Shown: positions 27,060-39,784 of the stretch, in pieces
Layout of the letters: each line of letters begins with the position of its first letter
Numbering within the stretch: the stretch's first letter is position 1
From: Acestrorhynchus altus
Lineage: Eukaryota > Chordata > Actinopteri > Characiformes > Acestrorhynchidae
Direction: 5' to 3'
Assembly (NCBI GenBank): GCA_034509495.1
Contig: CM067521.1
Span: 21,532,484 to 21,596,483, forward strand
Length of the DNA: 64,000 nucleotides
Translations under genes and position numbers: made by a program
The notes under the pieces: model-generated
Seen by the model: the letters and a program-made list of their open reading frames with translations, nothing else
The model's database searches: none
Told to the model about the DNA's origin: nothing

Positions 27060-27760
27060 ATTATTTATGCATTATTAATTAATAAATTATGATGTAAGAC
27101 TTTCTTATTTGCTTGTTTTTTAGTTTTCATTTCATCAGTACATCACCAACCAAATTAGACTTATCACCATTAATAATATGAGGTACAGAACACACACACA
27201 CACATACGCACACGCTCATTTAACACCTACGCATGTGCATTAAACACACACAAACACAACCCCCAGGCCAACATTGGCAAAAGCTGTTTGGCAGGCTCAG
27301 CAATCTGACCAGCCTAGAGTACGCCTGTTATTGGTACAGTAACGGTCCAACTCCCATACGGCAGAGAGGCCCGGGGTACTGTAGCCAGCTTTCCTCCTGC
27401 CAGGCCTTCCTGCCTCTGCTCTACTCTGCTCTAATGAGATGCTGCGAGGGAACAGAGCTGAAACAGACACACATGATGGGCAGCTGAGAGCTCAGTGAAC
27501 TGTGCTTCATGCAGATTATAGACAGGCATGTGACTGAGCATGTGGTTTGAAGGATTGTGCCAAAGCCTCAGTCTGTGAACCCAAAAATTAGGGTCTCTGG
27601 TGTTTAAGATGGGGCTCAGAACCTAACCGTGCCACTGTCTTGAACATATAATACATATATTCCAGTAGTCATGCGGAATATTCAGGAGAGCTGTGAGTTA
27701 GACTAAACAGCCTTTATTACAGTTTTTCTCAGTCACTTTATAACATTTCCCAAATGATTT
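27060..27760. other. low-repeat sequence, nothing recognised
   Basis: A stretch rich in CA (27187-27260) is followed by a moderately GC-rich segment at about 27260-27500. The open frame 27233-27487 has no recognisable domain. It could be unique non-coding sequence. Confidence 0.45.
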
Positions 27761-27779
27761 CATAATTTCATCCCGATTT

Positions 27780-28000
27780 TCGCCACAATTTAGAAGCGCC
27801 AATTAGCCAAAACTATTGGGACTCTTTTCTGATCAGATTGTGAAGCCAGCCACTGCCTCTTTTCCGATACAAAGGGTAAAAGACTTGCATCGGCCAGCAT
27901 CGCACTGCCCACCCAGTGAGAGTACTGCCAAGTTTGCTCTCTCAGGATCCCCGGATTATAGTGCTAGTGCATTAGATCACTGAGCCGTTCTGATTCATCA
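27780..28000 (-). mobile_element. tRNA-derived SINE, antisense copy
   Basis: Read on the minus strand it begins ACGGCTCAGTGATCTAATGC (A-box-like) and then CCGGGGATCCTGAGAGAG (B-box region). The body follows toward 27780. It resembles in layout the element at 44.74-44.94 kb. Confidence 0.6.
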
Positions 28001-28035
28001 TTAATATTTGCACAGCAGTGAGTGTATTTGTCAGA

Positions 28036-28036
<1 letters not shown>

Positions 28037-28134
<98 letters not shown>

Positions 28135-28171
28135 GTGAAAGATTGACAGACAGACAGATAAATAAATAGAC

Positions 28172-28217
<46 letters not shown>
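28037..28217. repeat. (GACA)n(GATA)n and (GA)n microsatellite block
   Basis: About 11 GACA units at 28037-28080 run straight into about 13 GATA units at 28081-28133. A short GACA stretch and then (GA)n at 28174-28217 follow. Confidence 0.96.
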
Positions 28218-28219
<2 letters not shown>

Positions 28220-28220
<1 letters not shown>

Positions 28221-29050
28221 GAAACAGATTTTTAACAATTTCAATAAAACCTTGACTATGATTTAAAGAATATCTTTATGTCTCTCGTTTATCCAGCCAA
28301 AATGTATTTTTTCTTTCATCCACTTCTAATGTATCTTCTGTGAACTTCTGCTTTGAACTTATTTTGAAAACCTCAGGCCTTACACTCGTATCCTTACCCT
28401 GCACGTTTCATGTACGACTGTCTGAATGTGTAACTGTTGTATTTATTTGACCTCATCAAATAAAAAGACATGTAGAGAAATGTGCTGCGTTCACTACACA
28501 TTAATTTTGCGACTGTATGTCATTAATGATCAGTGATCTTTCCATTACAGATATGCAGCTCTAATCCCACTGCTTCACATTTAAGGAACAACAGAGACTC
28601 AAGCAAAGTGGATTTATGACACTTCATATTGTTTCTAATAAACAAGTGTTCTATAGAAATTCCTGTTGCACAAAGCCTGGTCTTTTCCATGTGAATAAAT
28701 AAATGCATTCAGGAAGAGTCGTCGGGAAATGGCTGGTGAAAATGATTTAAGAGCTGCATTAGAGCTGCTGTGTGAAAAACACAGACCTGATTACAAGCAT
28801 AATGGCCCTTAAACCTGAACACACTTCAGCCCAGTGTGAACATGTGTGGGCATGCTGTCTGGCACTCAAGAGCTGATGGTGTGCAGGTGGAAGCGACATG
28901 GCTGATGGATTGCAATTTCAATTTACAATCTCATAGACTGGCATCGGCCGTAAGCCTGTGATGCACTTTCATGCTGAAATGTATCTGAACAGCCTAATAT
29001 TCACCAACTCTTAAACCTTTTAATGTTGAGGCAACAAGGCCACCATGTCC
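28220..29050. other. sequence between microsatellite and LINE fragment
   Basis: I see no exon, RNA gene or clear repeat. The base composition is ordinary for this window. Confidence 0.45.
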
Positions 29051-29051
29051 G

Positions 29052-29789
29052 TTGACCACTTTTGTCAGGTTAACAGAGCAGATTGGCGTTGTTCGTGTCG
29101 AAGGCCTTTGTTTGGAGCAATTTAACATTTTAAAAGAATATACAGTAGATACTCAAATCACCTTTCAATGCAACGGGGTAATGAAAGTAAATGAGGAGCA
29201 CAGTGAGTGCAGAAAACTGATTCAGGACTGGTGTCTCCAGGACCCCCTCCAGATAAATGTGGGGAAGACCAAAGAACTGCTGGTGGACTTCTGCAGGTGC
29301 AGAGAATGGACATTGAGAGGGTGGAATCTAAACACCAAACTGGACTGGTCAGTTAACACCACTGCAATTTACAAAAGAGGCCAGAGCAGAATCCACCTAC
29401 TGAGGAATTTTGGAGTGCAGGGAACATTCCTGACGTCCTCCTTTGACACAGTGGTGGCATCTACCATCTTTAATGGAGTGGTCTGCTGGGGCAGCAGTAT
29501 TTCGGCAGCAGACAGGAAGAGACTGAACAAAATCATAAAGAAGGCCGGTTCTGTCCCAGGAGCCCTTTTAGACCCAGTGCAGGTGGTGGGAGACAGAAGG
29601 ATGGTAGCCAAGCTGGCATCCATGCTGGAGAACGACTCCCACCCCATGCATGAGACCCTGGCAGCACTCAGAATTTGTGCATCCTCATTCAGAAACAATA
29701 TCAGAGCCCATATCGCCCAGCCCTACAGTGTATTAGAGCTTTTCTACAAAGGTTTGTTCCCAAAACTGTCAAACTATTGTTTACACTGA
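29052..29789 (+). mobile_element. non-LTR retrotransposon fragment (L2/CR1-like), 3' end of reverse transcriptase
   Basis: One plus-strand frame of about 245 codons carries LQINVGKTKELLVDFCR (end of the RT palm region), then TKLDWSVNTTAIYKRGQSRI, LLRNFGV and IFNGVVCWGSSI. Further on are KKAGSVPGALLDP, RRMVAKLASMLENDSHPMHE and a C-terminal SSFRNNIRAH. This order is that of the thumb and C-terminus of fish L2/CR1-type LINEs. The catalytic YADD box and the endonuclease are absent, so it is a 5'-truncated dead copy. The frame is open but diverged. A foldback repeat starts directly after it. Confidence 0.75.
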
Positions 29790-30030
29790 TCAGCCATAAC
29801 ATGATGACCATCATATTATGCCTATTCCTGTTCGTCAATGGTCAGGACCCCACAGGACCACCACAGAGCAGCAATTATGTGGGTGCTGGTTCATTCTCAA
29901 CACTGCAGTGACACTAACTTGGTGGTGGTGTGTTAGTGTGTGTTGCGCTGGTATGAGTGGGTCAGACAGCAGTGCTGCTGGAGTGTTTAAACCCCTCTGT
30001 GTCACTGCTGCACTGAGAACGGTCCACTGT
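29790..30030. mobile_element. foldback repeat family, copy 7 (left half)
   Basis: It begins TGATCAGCCATAACATGATG, the family end, then GACCCCACAGGACCACCACA, GGTGGTGGTGTGTTAGTGTG and GCTGCTGGAGTGTTTAAACC. It abuts the LINE fragment. Confidence 0.85.
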
Positions 30031-30361
30031 AGAGCTTCTGTGATGAAAGTGGTCAGTCCCACGAGGACAGGCAGGCGTTGTAACTATACCTGAGGCAGAC
30101 TGTAATGACGGGGACAAAGTGGGTGTCTCTGAAAGTATCACATTACGCAAGACAAGGTTAATAATGCTCATCATTAAAGTGTGCATGGAGAAACGAATGA
30201 GGTTTAAGGGCTCGAGAGCCAAAAAGGAACCAGCTAGAGGCCTAGGCATGAGTGCCAAAAGGGGTTAATGATGCATAGTCCCATAAACACAGAAATAAAA
30301 TGGCACAGTTAGGGCAAACACTTACGCCCCTAGTATGACTGTAGGCTGAAGACCAGCCAAG

Positions 30362-30363
<2 letters not shown>

Positions 30364-30457
<94 letters not shown>
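30364..30457. repeat. (TC)n(AC)n compound microsatellite
   Basis: About 25 TC units are followed without a gap by about 21 AC units. More CA-rich sequence follows at about 30530-30585. Confidence 0.96.
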
Positions 30458-30459
<2 letters not shown>

Positions 30460-30589
30460 ACGCTGCTGACAGTAGCAGAGCCTAAGGCATTGACGTGGCC
30501 GTCATTCGGACTGCTCAACACCCCCCACCTACACACACCCATACACCCACACATACACACACCCACACACACACATATATACACAGTAC

Positions 30590-32975
30590 CCCTACTCTTG
30601 TACTCTTGATCTATAAATACTCTCATGCCCATCACAGCCAATTACCCTCACAAAGGCTTTGGCCTCCCTTGCTCCAGACACTCCTTACCCAACCCCCCGG
30701 TCACCCCTTCATCTCCTCGGGCACCCACTGCACCCCCTTGCCTCTAACCGAGGCATTAGTGAGGGAGGTTTAATAAACACTTGCAGTGGATTTTCAAATG
30801 AGGTGAAAAATGCTCCCCATGTCTTACCTTGAGGCATGTCAAGATAACAATCCCAATGAACACACAGAGTACATGTGGACATCATAGTAATACAGCTATA
30901 ATAAGAAACATCCATGACCAAAGACAAAAGATGAAAATACAGAGCAGGAATAACGGTATAGTACGTTTAATGAAACACGACATTAAGAAATAGTAAAACA
31001 AAGTAAACATATGTATACTTACACAAAAAAGTGCAGGGAAATTCCTTATGAACAGTGGAGGCAGAGGCTTGTGAGACCTGAAACGAGAAAAATAAAATAA
31101 CATTTTAATTAGAACACTTTTTCCAGCATTCAGAAAAAGCTTCTGAATGATAATTGGTGGTTCAGCTGATGTAGGAGTTCACTGTCATCAAGTAAAAATA
31201 TGAACAATGATATTAATAAGGTGTGTTTTTCTATCAAAAGACGTATCAATAATTCAAACTAGAGAGTTTTGTTTTGCTGTAAGGTAAATAAAATGTCCTG
31301 TGATGTGACTCTAATATAAATATTTCTAAAATAAATCAGCAAACCTGGAATTGTTTAAAAATGCTTTTGTCATTATTTTGTACACATTTACTTTAACAAT
31401 ATATTTTAAAATGCACAAAACCCCTGCAATAATAAAATGCTGTCCTGTGGTGTGACATGGTGTTGGTTCTGTGGGGTGATGGTGCTTCTTTGAGAAAATT
31501 AGAATATTTATAGTTAAATATGACTTAATAAGGATAAAAAAGATATACAATGCTAAAGTTATGCACTTATTTATGGCAAAACGCCCACAGTGGTGCAAAT
31601 GTGCTGTTGTGTGACGGTGTTGTCAGTTGTGTTACTAGTTTAATGCCAGTTGTTTTTGGAAATGTAGGCTATGTATGGTATTTTGCCCCAATTTCCCAAT
31701 TGTTTGTGGTGTACTGAACACCACAGAGAATTGCTGAACTGTATAGTTTGATTAAAAAACTGCTTCACCTCAATTTGTCAACTGAAATCAATGTGACCTG
31801 CACTGTAATATCACTGAAACTGTTATCCATGCTATACATAACAAACCAAATAGGGACCAAATATTGAGCCCTGAGGATCCCCAATAATCCCAGACACTAG
31901 AGACCTACTACACCCCAAAGTTATGCTGCATCGGCTTTTCAGTGCTTCATATTCCTTTGTTTTTTCCTGAGCACGGCGATCCCTCAAGGAAAACAAATGA
32001 AGGAAATTCTCAGGAGAGACCACCATATGTAGGCAAGATGGTCCTATTCTACATCTTTCTCCAGCGTGTTTGTAATTGACTGTTTTATTCATGAGTGATT
32101 AGACAGCAGCCCTGCTTGCATGTTAAACACACCTCGAAGAACAAGCTTGCATCCGTGCATTTGCCTATATAGAGGCAAGGAAGTAGGCCGCACAGGTACA
32201 GGAAGCTACTTTTACACACCGAGAGTGGTGACAGCTTAAACGGAGACGAAACACTGCTCCCAGGTGTGTCCTTCTCTAAGGACACTGCAACATATGGGAT
32301 CCTGGAAACTATTTATTGACCAGTCAGCCTGTGACGCTCTTAGCTATGTAACTGCTGCCACTATGAGATGGGCTCTTGACCTCTGTTGTGTACGAATGGC
32401 ACAGAGTTCCTACCTGATGTACAGAGCAGACCGAGAGAAAAAGAGGGCCAGACAAGAGGGCAGATCAGCAAAAGGGAAGTGACAGATAGAGAGAAATGAC
32501 GCAGAATGAAAATGGTGACCCACTGGAAAAAAATGATGGACGGCTGAAGTAGCTCTTACTGACAACCCTCACGGCCCAAGAACACGCTGTGCAGACTTGT
32601 CTCTGTGGACGCTCAAATAATAATGCACTGGCCTGGAGGTGGAACGTCCAGAACATGGCCTGCAAGGCTGGCCCATATGTTGTGTGTACATATCAGTGCA
32701 GTTGGACGTGATGAAAAGGCACGACTCGGGCGACAACTTGTCTGTTTAAATGCATGAGTGGCCACAGCTACACTGACATTTCTTCCATAAACAGCTCATG
32801 TCAGTGGTTTTATGGGGATCTAATGAATTGGCTAACATGGTAAACTGAAGAATGGCTTCGGGACAAGGTGGTAGATGGGATAATCTATGAGTGCCTATGT
32901 GTCCCAAAAAGCATCATAGTAAAAGCTGATCAGGTGAGCACCACACTGAACTCTCCTTACAAGCAGGCCTATCAC
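30590..32975. other. 2.4-kb stretch without recognised elements
   Basis: No exon, RNA gene or strong repeat is seen. On the minus strand CCTCAAG is followed by GTAAGAC at about 30826, a passable donor, but no matching acceptor or coding sequence precedes it. Possibly first-intron or upstream regulatory sequence of nfasc. Confidence 0.45.
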
Positions 32976-32979
32976 GATA

Positions 32980-33266
32980 ACAGCACTGCACTGACACTGA
33001 CATGGTGGTGGTGTGTTAGTGTGTGTTGCGCTGGTATGAGTGGATCAGACACAGCGGTGCTGCTGGAGTGTTTAAACACTGTGTCCACTCATTGCCAATT
33101 CTATTAGACACTCCTGCCTTCTTGGTCCACCATGTAGATGTAAGCTCGTCAGTTTCAGCAGTGTTTGTGTTGGTCATCCTGCTCCAGTATGGTCAGTGCA
33201 GCTGATCAAATGGACAGTGAATGTAAAAACAAAGAGGTGGTCATAATGTTATGGCTGATCGGTGTG
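32980..33266. mobile_element. foldback repeat family, copy 8 (internally deleted, right end present)
   Basis: It contains ACATGGTGGTGGTGTGTTAG, GCTGCTGGAGTGTTTAAACA and the right end CATAATGTTATGGCTGATCG, which is the inverse of the left end TGATCAGCCATAAC of copy 7. The family therefore has inverted termini. Confidence 0.85.
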
Positions 33267-33754
33267 TTTCAGTGACTGAATTGTGCAAGACATTTGAAGA
33301 GTGAGCAGAATTTCATCTTGACTGAATGCAGGTTACTCATACTGGAGTTTTAATAACCCATATTCATTCATGTATAAAATCATACAGTAAGCACTGACCT
33401 TAATCCCAAGAGCTGAAATTATATTTAGAGTATTAGTCATATACCACAAACAGTCCCAATAACCAGGTCCTCTGGGAATTTCACACACTAACAAGGGACC
33501 AACGTCAAAAAAACATTCCTAACATCTGAAAAATGAGCAAACTGCCTCCAAACTGACCTCGTTTTTAAAGGCCTAAGCACAACTGGAGATGATTCTTGAA
33601 TTAAGGCTTAACAAAATAGTGATCCCATAACAATTACTGTGGCAATCTTTAAATTCTTATTCATTAATAATGATCAGTGTTTGCATGATCCAACAATCCA
33701 CATAATCCAGCAAAATCATAAAACGCATCAACACACATTGCTCAGGACCTTCTC

Positions 33755-33950
33755 GGCACCATCATTCCAAAGAACACAGTTCCACTGCTCTACAGGTCAA
33801 TGCTGTAGGGGTTTATAATGTTCTGACCCATGCCTGGCTTTAGGTATGGTGCCAAAAGGTTCATGTTTATCTGTTCAAGAGAGTCCTATTCTATTGGCAG
33901 TACTTGTCTAAAGGGACTAGACAAGTAGGTATGCAAGCATCCTACATAAG
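33755..33950 (+). mobile_element. Tc1-derived MITE, central fragment
   Basis: It includes CACCATCATTCCAAAGAACA, GGTTCATGTTTATCTGTTCA and AAAGGGACTAGACAAGTAGG. Both ends are missing. 33267-33754 shows no feature. Confidence 0.75.
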
Positions 33951-34004
33951 GACGGACAGAGGAATTGACCTGTCACATTCCGATTTCTGAAAGTCCTAGA
34001 AACT

Positions 34005-34936
34005 AGGGCTGGGTGATATATCGATATTTATATCGATATCGGGATACAAACAGGGTGTAAATGGGCCGACTCAATATCATTTATATCAAATTTAAAAGTT
34101 TTTAAATATTCTATGGTATGTTCTATAATATGTTCTGTTTCAATCTTGCATAAACCATTTTTTCTGCTCTCTTGCTATGAACCACTCCCTAATTTAGCTC
34201 CTCCTCTTCTCTGCTCCCTTCCACCCCCAGTCACATTCACAGTGAATAGGGGGCATAAGACTTAAAATTGACTTCTTCTTTATGCACACTGTTTAAATAT
34301 AGACAAAGGATTTTGTTGGGGTGTCTTATTTTTTTCACATTATATTTTTCTTATCTTATATCATATCAAATCGTATGTCGCCATTCACTTAAAATATTTC
34401 AGGATATGATTTTTCACCCAGCCCTCCTTCATACATCATTAACTGTAAACTGAGTTGCCATTAAACTGCAACATTCAAGTTGAACAGTATGTTATGTTTG
34501 TTACAAGCTTGAAATCAAATATGGAACATCTTTCACGACCTTTAAATGTTTTTCTTGGAGAAATCACAATGAACATATGAATGTGATACACAATATGGCC
34601 TTTTGTCCACGTTGTGCAACCAAGGGCTGCACATATCCCAATAAATATTTGTCTGAATGCCAATATATATGATAGAGGATACAATATATGATGTGAAAAA
34701 ATACAATTTGGTTGAGCTTCATTTATTCTTTATATACACCAAGCCTTATGCCCCCTCCATAGTGTTAATATGTGCATGAATGGGGGCAGAGGAGAACAGA
34801 GTAGTGGAGAAGATAAGAGCAGGGGGTGGAGCCAAATGAGAGCACAGAAACACTTTTAATAACTTAACAAATTGATATAAATGGTATTTCCGTATTTTCA
34901 GATATCGATACAAATATCGATCTATCGCCCAGCCCT
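34005..34936. mobile_element. hAT-like MITE with AGGGCTGGG ends
   Basis: The left end is AGGGCTGGGTGATATATCGA and the right end ATCGATCTATCGCCCAGCCCT, imperfect inverted repeats about 932 bp apart. Inside, GCTCCTCCTCTTCTCTGCTC (34.2 kb) and inverse CAGAGGAGAACAGAGTAGTG (34.8 kb) give a second inverted layer related to the hairpin at 2385-2509. It is non-coding. Superfamily assignment is by resemblance only. Confidence 0.7.
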
Positions 34937-35180
34937 AGTGGAGGCCTATCCAAAATATATAATGACCTCAAACCCCCTTTAAAACAAAAATCATAACCCT
35001 GCTCAGCCCTGCTTTAAACACAAAATGAAGCAGAGCCTAGAGGGATATGTGTGTGCTTCAGAGGACAAACAAAAGACACGAGCTCTGAAAACCTACAAGT
35101 CACACACACTGAATGCCTAAAGGTGGGTTGGTGTGAACTACTATTCATGTTGACACAACCTGGTAGGTCCAAAGCCAGTA

Positions 35181-35181
<1 letters not shown>

Positions 35182-35236
<55 letters not shown>
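35182..35236. repeat. (CA)n microsatellite
   Basis: About 27 CA units. The flanks to 35980 contain no feature I recognise. Confidence 0.96.
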
Positions 35237-35238
<2 letters not shown>

Positions 35239-35984
35239 GGACTGTGCGTGTTATCTCTCCCTCTACTTAGAGGTCAGAGAAGACTATTGACCTTGGACCC
35301 ATCTGGCCAGTCCTGTTCATAAACTCTCTACAGTTTCCTGTCTGACGCCTGCCGCTCCCTGATGAGTGCAATCTCCCGCTTCCTAGTATTCTCGCCTCCG
35401 GGTCTACTTTCCTGCCCTGACCTCTGACTCAGAGCATTATGACACTGGACAGGTCAAAAGGTTACAGAAATAACTGGCCACTCAGTTAGGGGAAGAGGGT
35501 CAAAGAGCTCGGGGGCTTGACCCAGCAACCTCGTCCATGAGACCATCTCTTCATGCCTCTGTTTGGGTTGTCAGGGGACAGATGTCACACTGACACTGTT
35601 AACGAAGCCTCATAGGTAATAAAAGCTTTGTAAGTCAGAGCCGCACGAGGGGAGGCGACAAGAGCAACCCAGGTTTGGATTCAGGAAGGTTAAATCAGGA
35701 TAGCTCTCTGAGGTTGTGCATCATTCTGCTGTCGGAGTCACGCTAAGATTAGGAACCTGAGTCTAGGATCCATTTGACAGAAATTTATGGGATTTTTAGA
35801 AATTCCGAACTTGATATATTCAGTCATGTGAACATTTGCCTCACAAATGTAACTGCACCTTCACAATTTCAAGGTCCTTAATAATAAAAAAAGAATGAAA
35901 AATACTAAATGAATTCTAAAGCATTATGTTATGTGACTCATCCTGCACTTTCCAATGTATATAATATAATACTGCACCAATTAC

Positions 35985-36200
35985 AAATGATTCCAACCCT
36001 ATTCCTGAGATACCATACCAACCAGCAAGCAAGACCACCTGGAACACCCCAGCAATCACGTAGCAACAGTCTAGCAGGATGTCGATACCATTTAAGCCAT
36101 CTAGCAATGCCATAACAACCACCTGAGATACCATAGTAACACCATAGCAACCAATTAGCAACTCCATAGCAACTACATGGAGCACCACAGCAACTACACC
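35985..36200. repeat. degenerate tandem repeat with ACCATAGCAACC-type units
   Basis: Loose repetition of CCATAGCAAC, TACCATAGTAACACC and GCAACTACA over about 200 bp, with long open frames on the minus strand that come from the repetition. The units resemble half X-box sites. Confidence 0.7.
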
Positions 36201-36219
36201 ATTTAGGCCATGCAACTAT

Positions 36220-37295
36220 TCTGCCTTTTCTTCAGCATCTGCAAAGGTAGAACATTTTCAGGGGTGGTGGTGTTACTGCTACTGTAACTAAGTGAGCTTC
36301 AAAGGAAGCGTTGACACCCTATTACTGGCTATGCAAGAGGACATGTGTGACTACAAATCAGTTATGTGCAATATTCCTACTTGAGTTATCTAGATGATGT
36401 TTTCCGACCCAACTTAACCCCTGGATTCAGGGAAAGTAATATCCACTGGATGGGATGGGTCTGAGCTGCAGAGCAGCCAAGCAGGACCTCAGGGAAGGTA
36501 AGATGGAGGGGACGGTCGAGTGCTCCAGCGTAGAGCACATCTCATGCTTGGCAGGAGCAATGGCTCAATGCTGCTGAGTGACCTAGTTTTACCAGGAGGA
36601 TCAGAAGAGTGGATGTGGGGAGGGGGCCTGTGTGGTGTGAGAGAGGGAGAGAGACAGAGAGACCGAATGGGGGACATGGAGAAGCGATAGTTAAAAGGCA
36701 GGTTAGTGGAAGAAGCAGGAATAAGGGGGAGGATGAGGAAGAAAGGACACAGTGAAGGAGGCATTTCCATTTAGCCCTGAGGGAAAGCCAGAGGAAGTGA
36801 CTCGCTCAATCACAGATAAATCAATCCTGCGTGTTCCTGTGCACAGCCAGGCATCTTCCTGCTTTACCTCCATGTTTCTGTGAGGTGCTCAAGTGAAGGA
36901 AAAGTCCATTGAGTTGCCAGTTTATTAGAAACATGTTCCTTCTGCCTTTTGGATTTTCTGCATGCATCATAAATGGCCGGGCAGATATCATCATTGCAGA
37001 CATTCAGAGCAGTGATGCCCTCCATGAGTCGTCCTGTAATTGCCAGCACCTTTCGCAGACGGCTACATGACGCACTAATACGTGCACACAGGCTGTTATG
37101 ATGATGTCCTTAATGTGTCCTTAATATCACATGAACGTTACTAAGGACTGATATGGTGTCGTGCCAGACGGTGATGGAGTCACTCCGAATGGCAGCAGGT
37201 GATCTTCAGTGACGACTCCTGCTTTTGTCTTGGTGGAGATGATCAACGAATCCTTAGGTGGAGGCACCATGGTCACCGCATCACCAAACCTATCC
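36220..37295. other. sequence without recognised elements
   Basis: GA-rich patches lie at 36600-36760. No convincing exon, RNA gene or transposon is seen. Confidence 0.45.
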
Positions 37296-37299
37296 CCAA

Positions 37300-37450
37300 T
37301 GCTCACAGCTCATATAGTCCCTTTAAAGAATTACTGCCAATAGAATAGGAATCACTGAAACAGTATGAACCTTTTGTCACCATGGTGACTAATGTCTGTT
37401 GTGGGTTAGAGGGGTATAAAACCCATCTGTGCTGAAGCTCCATTCAATAT
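37300..37450 (-). mobile_element. Tc1-derived MITE, fragment
   Basis: It reads ATTACTGCCAATAGAATAGG, TGAACCTTTTGTCACCATGG and AGAGGGGTATAAAACCCATC, the inverse of the central part of the family. Confidence 0.7.
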
Positions 37451-38432
37451 GTTTAGGGTGAGCTGGGGAGTTGGGGACGAGAGGGTGGTGACTTTACTAA
37501 GACTCATCTCTGAATGCAATCAAATCTTCTTTATATTTACAAAACTACTGCATTTTATTTACATTTACAAATTGACTGTTGTATGGTGACATATTGTCAC
37601 TCTCACGCAAAAACCTTGTACCTTAATTTTTGTAATTTTGTAATTGCAACATCACTTGAACCTGCCAGTCCTTTACATTATGTAGGAATAAAGGATGAGT
37701 GGACCAATATAAATACACTCCTTTAAAAAGAGTTGTTGAACATATGCAGAAAAATTAAAATTCAAAAATCAACGACATATACAGTCCTGTTAGAGCAACA
37801 ACGGACAGACACATCTGATAAACTGGCCCAGTGGAATTTAAAGTACAACGTTCATCTGAAACACCGACAACCCTCCGTGTCACACTCTACACCTCACAGC
37901 CTTTGTCATTCTTTGCTAAAAAAGAATCTTGAAAGAGAGCGAGAACTTTCCAGACATCAAATCGAAATCAATTCGCCGCTGCATCAGTGAAAGAAATCTG
38001 GCCCCCTGTGGCCCCCACTTCTCAGAGCAAGTCTCATCACTTCACTGCCGCCTGACAAGTTTCAGTTCATCACTGAGTCAGAGAGAGAGGAGAGCTGTCT
38101 AGATATTGCACCGGAAGCTGCCAGCTGCAGTGATGTACAATAACGCTGAGACGAATGGGGGAGTGGAGGGGGGTCCTTGAGGCAAGGAGACAGGATCTGG
38201 GTCGTGGCTCTCCGTCAAAACACTGAGGCAGGCAACACAACACCACACCGAAAATTAGGGCCTAATTGACTCTGTCACCAAAGGAGCTGCAAAAGCCTTT
38301 GGCTTCAAAGAATGAAACAGTGGGAGTATTTGATATACCTTAATAAATCTATATATCGCCATGAAACCCATAAGGACCAAGAGCACTTTGATCAAGCCCA
38401 CATACAGCTGCAGAATGACTGAATCAGGGTGT

Positions 38433-38458
38433 CCTAACCCTAACCCTAACCCTAACCC
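38433..38458. repeat. telomere-like (CCCTAA)n tract
   Basis: Four and a fraction perfect CCCTAA units (the vertebrate telomere repeat in C-strand form) in an otherwise ordinary interstitial position, about 50 bp before a minisatellite. Confidence 0.95.
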
Positions 38459-38506
38459 AGCCACGAATGGTGAACAGACATGCCAGTTTTGGGCCAAAAC
38501 AGAAAG

Positions 38507-38987
38507 TAGTTATATCTAATAAACATCAGCTAGAGTAGTTAACATCTAACATCAGCCAGAGTAGTTAACATCTAACATCAACTAGAGTAGTTAACATCTA
38601 ACATCAGCCAGAGTAGTTAACATCTAACATCAGCTAGAGTAGTTAACATCTAACATCAGCTAAAGTAGTTAACATTTAACATCAACTAGAGTAGTTAACA
38701 TCTAACTACCATCAACTAGAGTAGTTAACATCTAACATCAGCCAGAGTAGTTAACATCTAACATCAGCTAGAGTAGTTAACATCTAACATCAACTAGAGT
38801 AGTTAACATCTAACTACCATCAACTAGATTAGTTAACATCTAGCATCAACCAGAGTAGTTAACATCTAACATCAGCTAAAGTAGTTAACATCTAACATCA
38901 GCTAAAGTAGTTAACATCTAACATCAGCTAGAGCAGTTAACATCTAGCATCATCTATAGTAGTTAACATCTATCTACCATCAGCTAA
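38507..38987. repeat. 26-bp minisatellite, about 18 units
   Basis: The unit is AACATCTAACATCAGC followed by TAGAGTAGTT, with variants CCAGAG, AACTAGAG and TAAAG. Three units (around 38699, 38808 and 38969) carry a 4-bp expansion reading CTACCATCA, which hints at a higher-order pattern. It is not a CRISPR array: there are no unique spacers and the DNA is eukaryotic. Confidence 0.95.
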
Positions 38988-39680
38988 GATATTTACAATC
39001 ACACCATCTCTGAGTCTCACAATGTTCTGAAGTGTCATGTAATATAAGTAGTTCATCTGAACATGAGCAGTCCAGTCCGAGAAAACGGCACACAGAGAAA
39101 ACTTCCTCGCGCACCCTTTTTAAATGACTTTAAATGACCGTTTTTAATGCTCAGCGATAAGTCAGTGACTCATCGCTGAGTGGCTTTCTGAAGGAGACCC
39201 TCATTAGTGTGCTCATGGATCAGTCCACAGCGCCGGGGTTTTCCCTGCATGGAGACAGGACATGGACAGGCCTATTAGATGGATGTATTTTCATCTGTCT
39301 GCTTCATGTCCAGACATAACCACAGCCTTGGCTGAAATATTTAAACCCCTGTCCTCTACTCAACCATTAAAGAGCACCAGTTCCCCACCCATCTCTATTG
39401 TTTTTGCTAAATTCGTTCCAATGAATGCAATGCAGGAGAGAATTTATATCCATTACTGTTACTTTATGCATAAGAAAAGTTATGTTTATGAAAATAGTAT
39501 AATATGGAGTATCAGGAGTAAGTGCCTGATAAGTGTTCATATAGTAATATAATAAATGACCATAAAACATTTGTATTTATTTTCCTATAATCTGTCTTTC
39601 TGATTAAAGCAGTCTTTAAGAGTCAACAAAAGACATAAATCTATTTTAACATTTGCTTACATTAAGTATTATGGAAGACA

Positions 39681-39784
<104 letters not shown>

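Noticed and set aside
29369..29698. 109-codon minus-strand open frame
   Set aside because: It is the antisense shadow of the LINE reverse-transcriptase frame.
30821..30832. Donor-like GTAAGAC on the minus strand after CCTCAAG
   Set aside because: No acceptor or coding sequence precedes it. A single 6-base match is expected by chance.
38507..38987. CRISPR array
   Set aside because: The units repeat end to end without unique spacers, and the DNA is vertebrate. It is a minisatellite.
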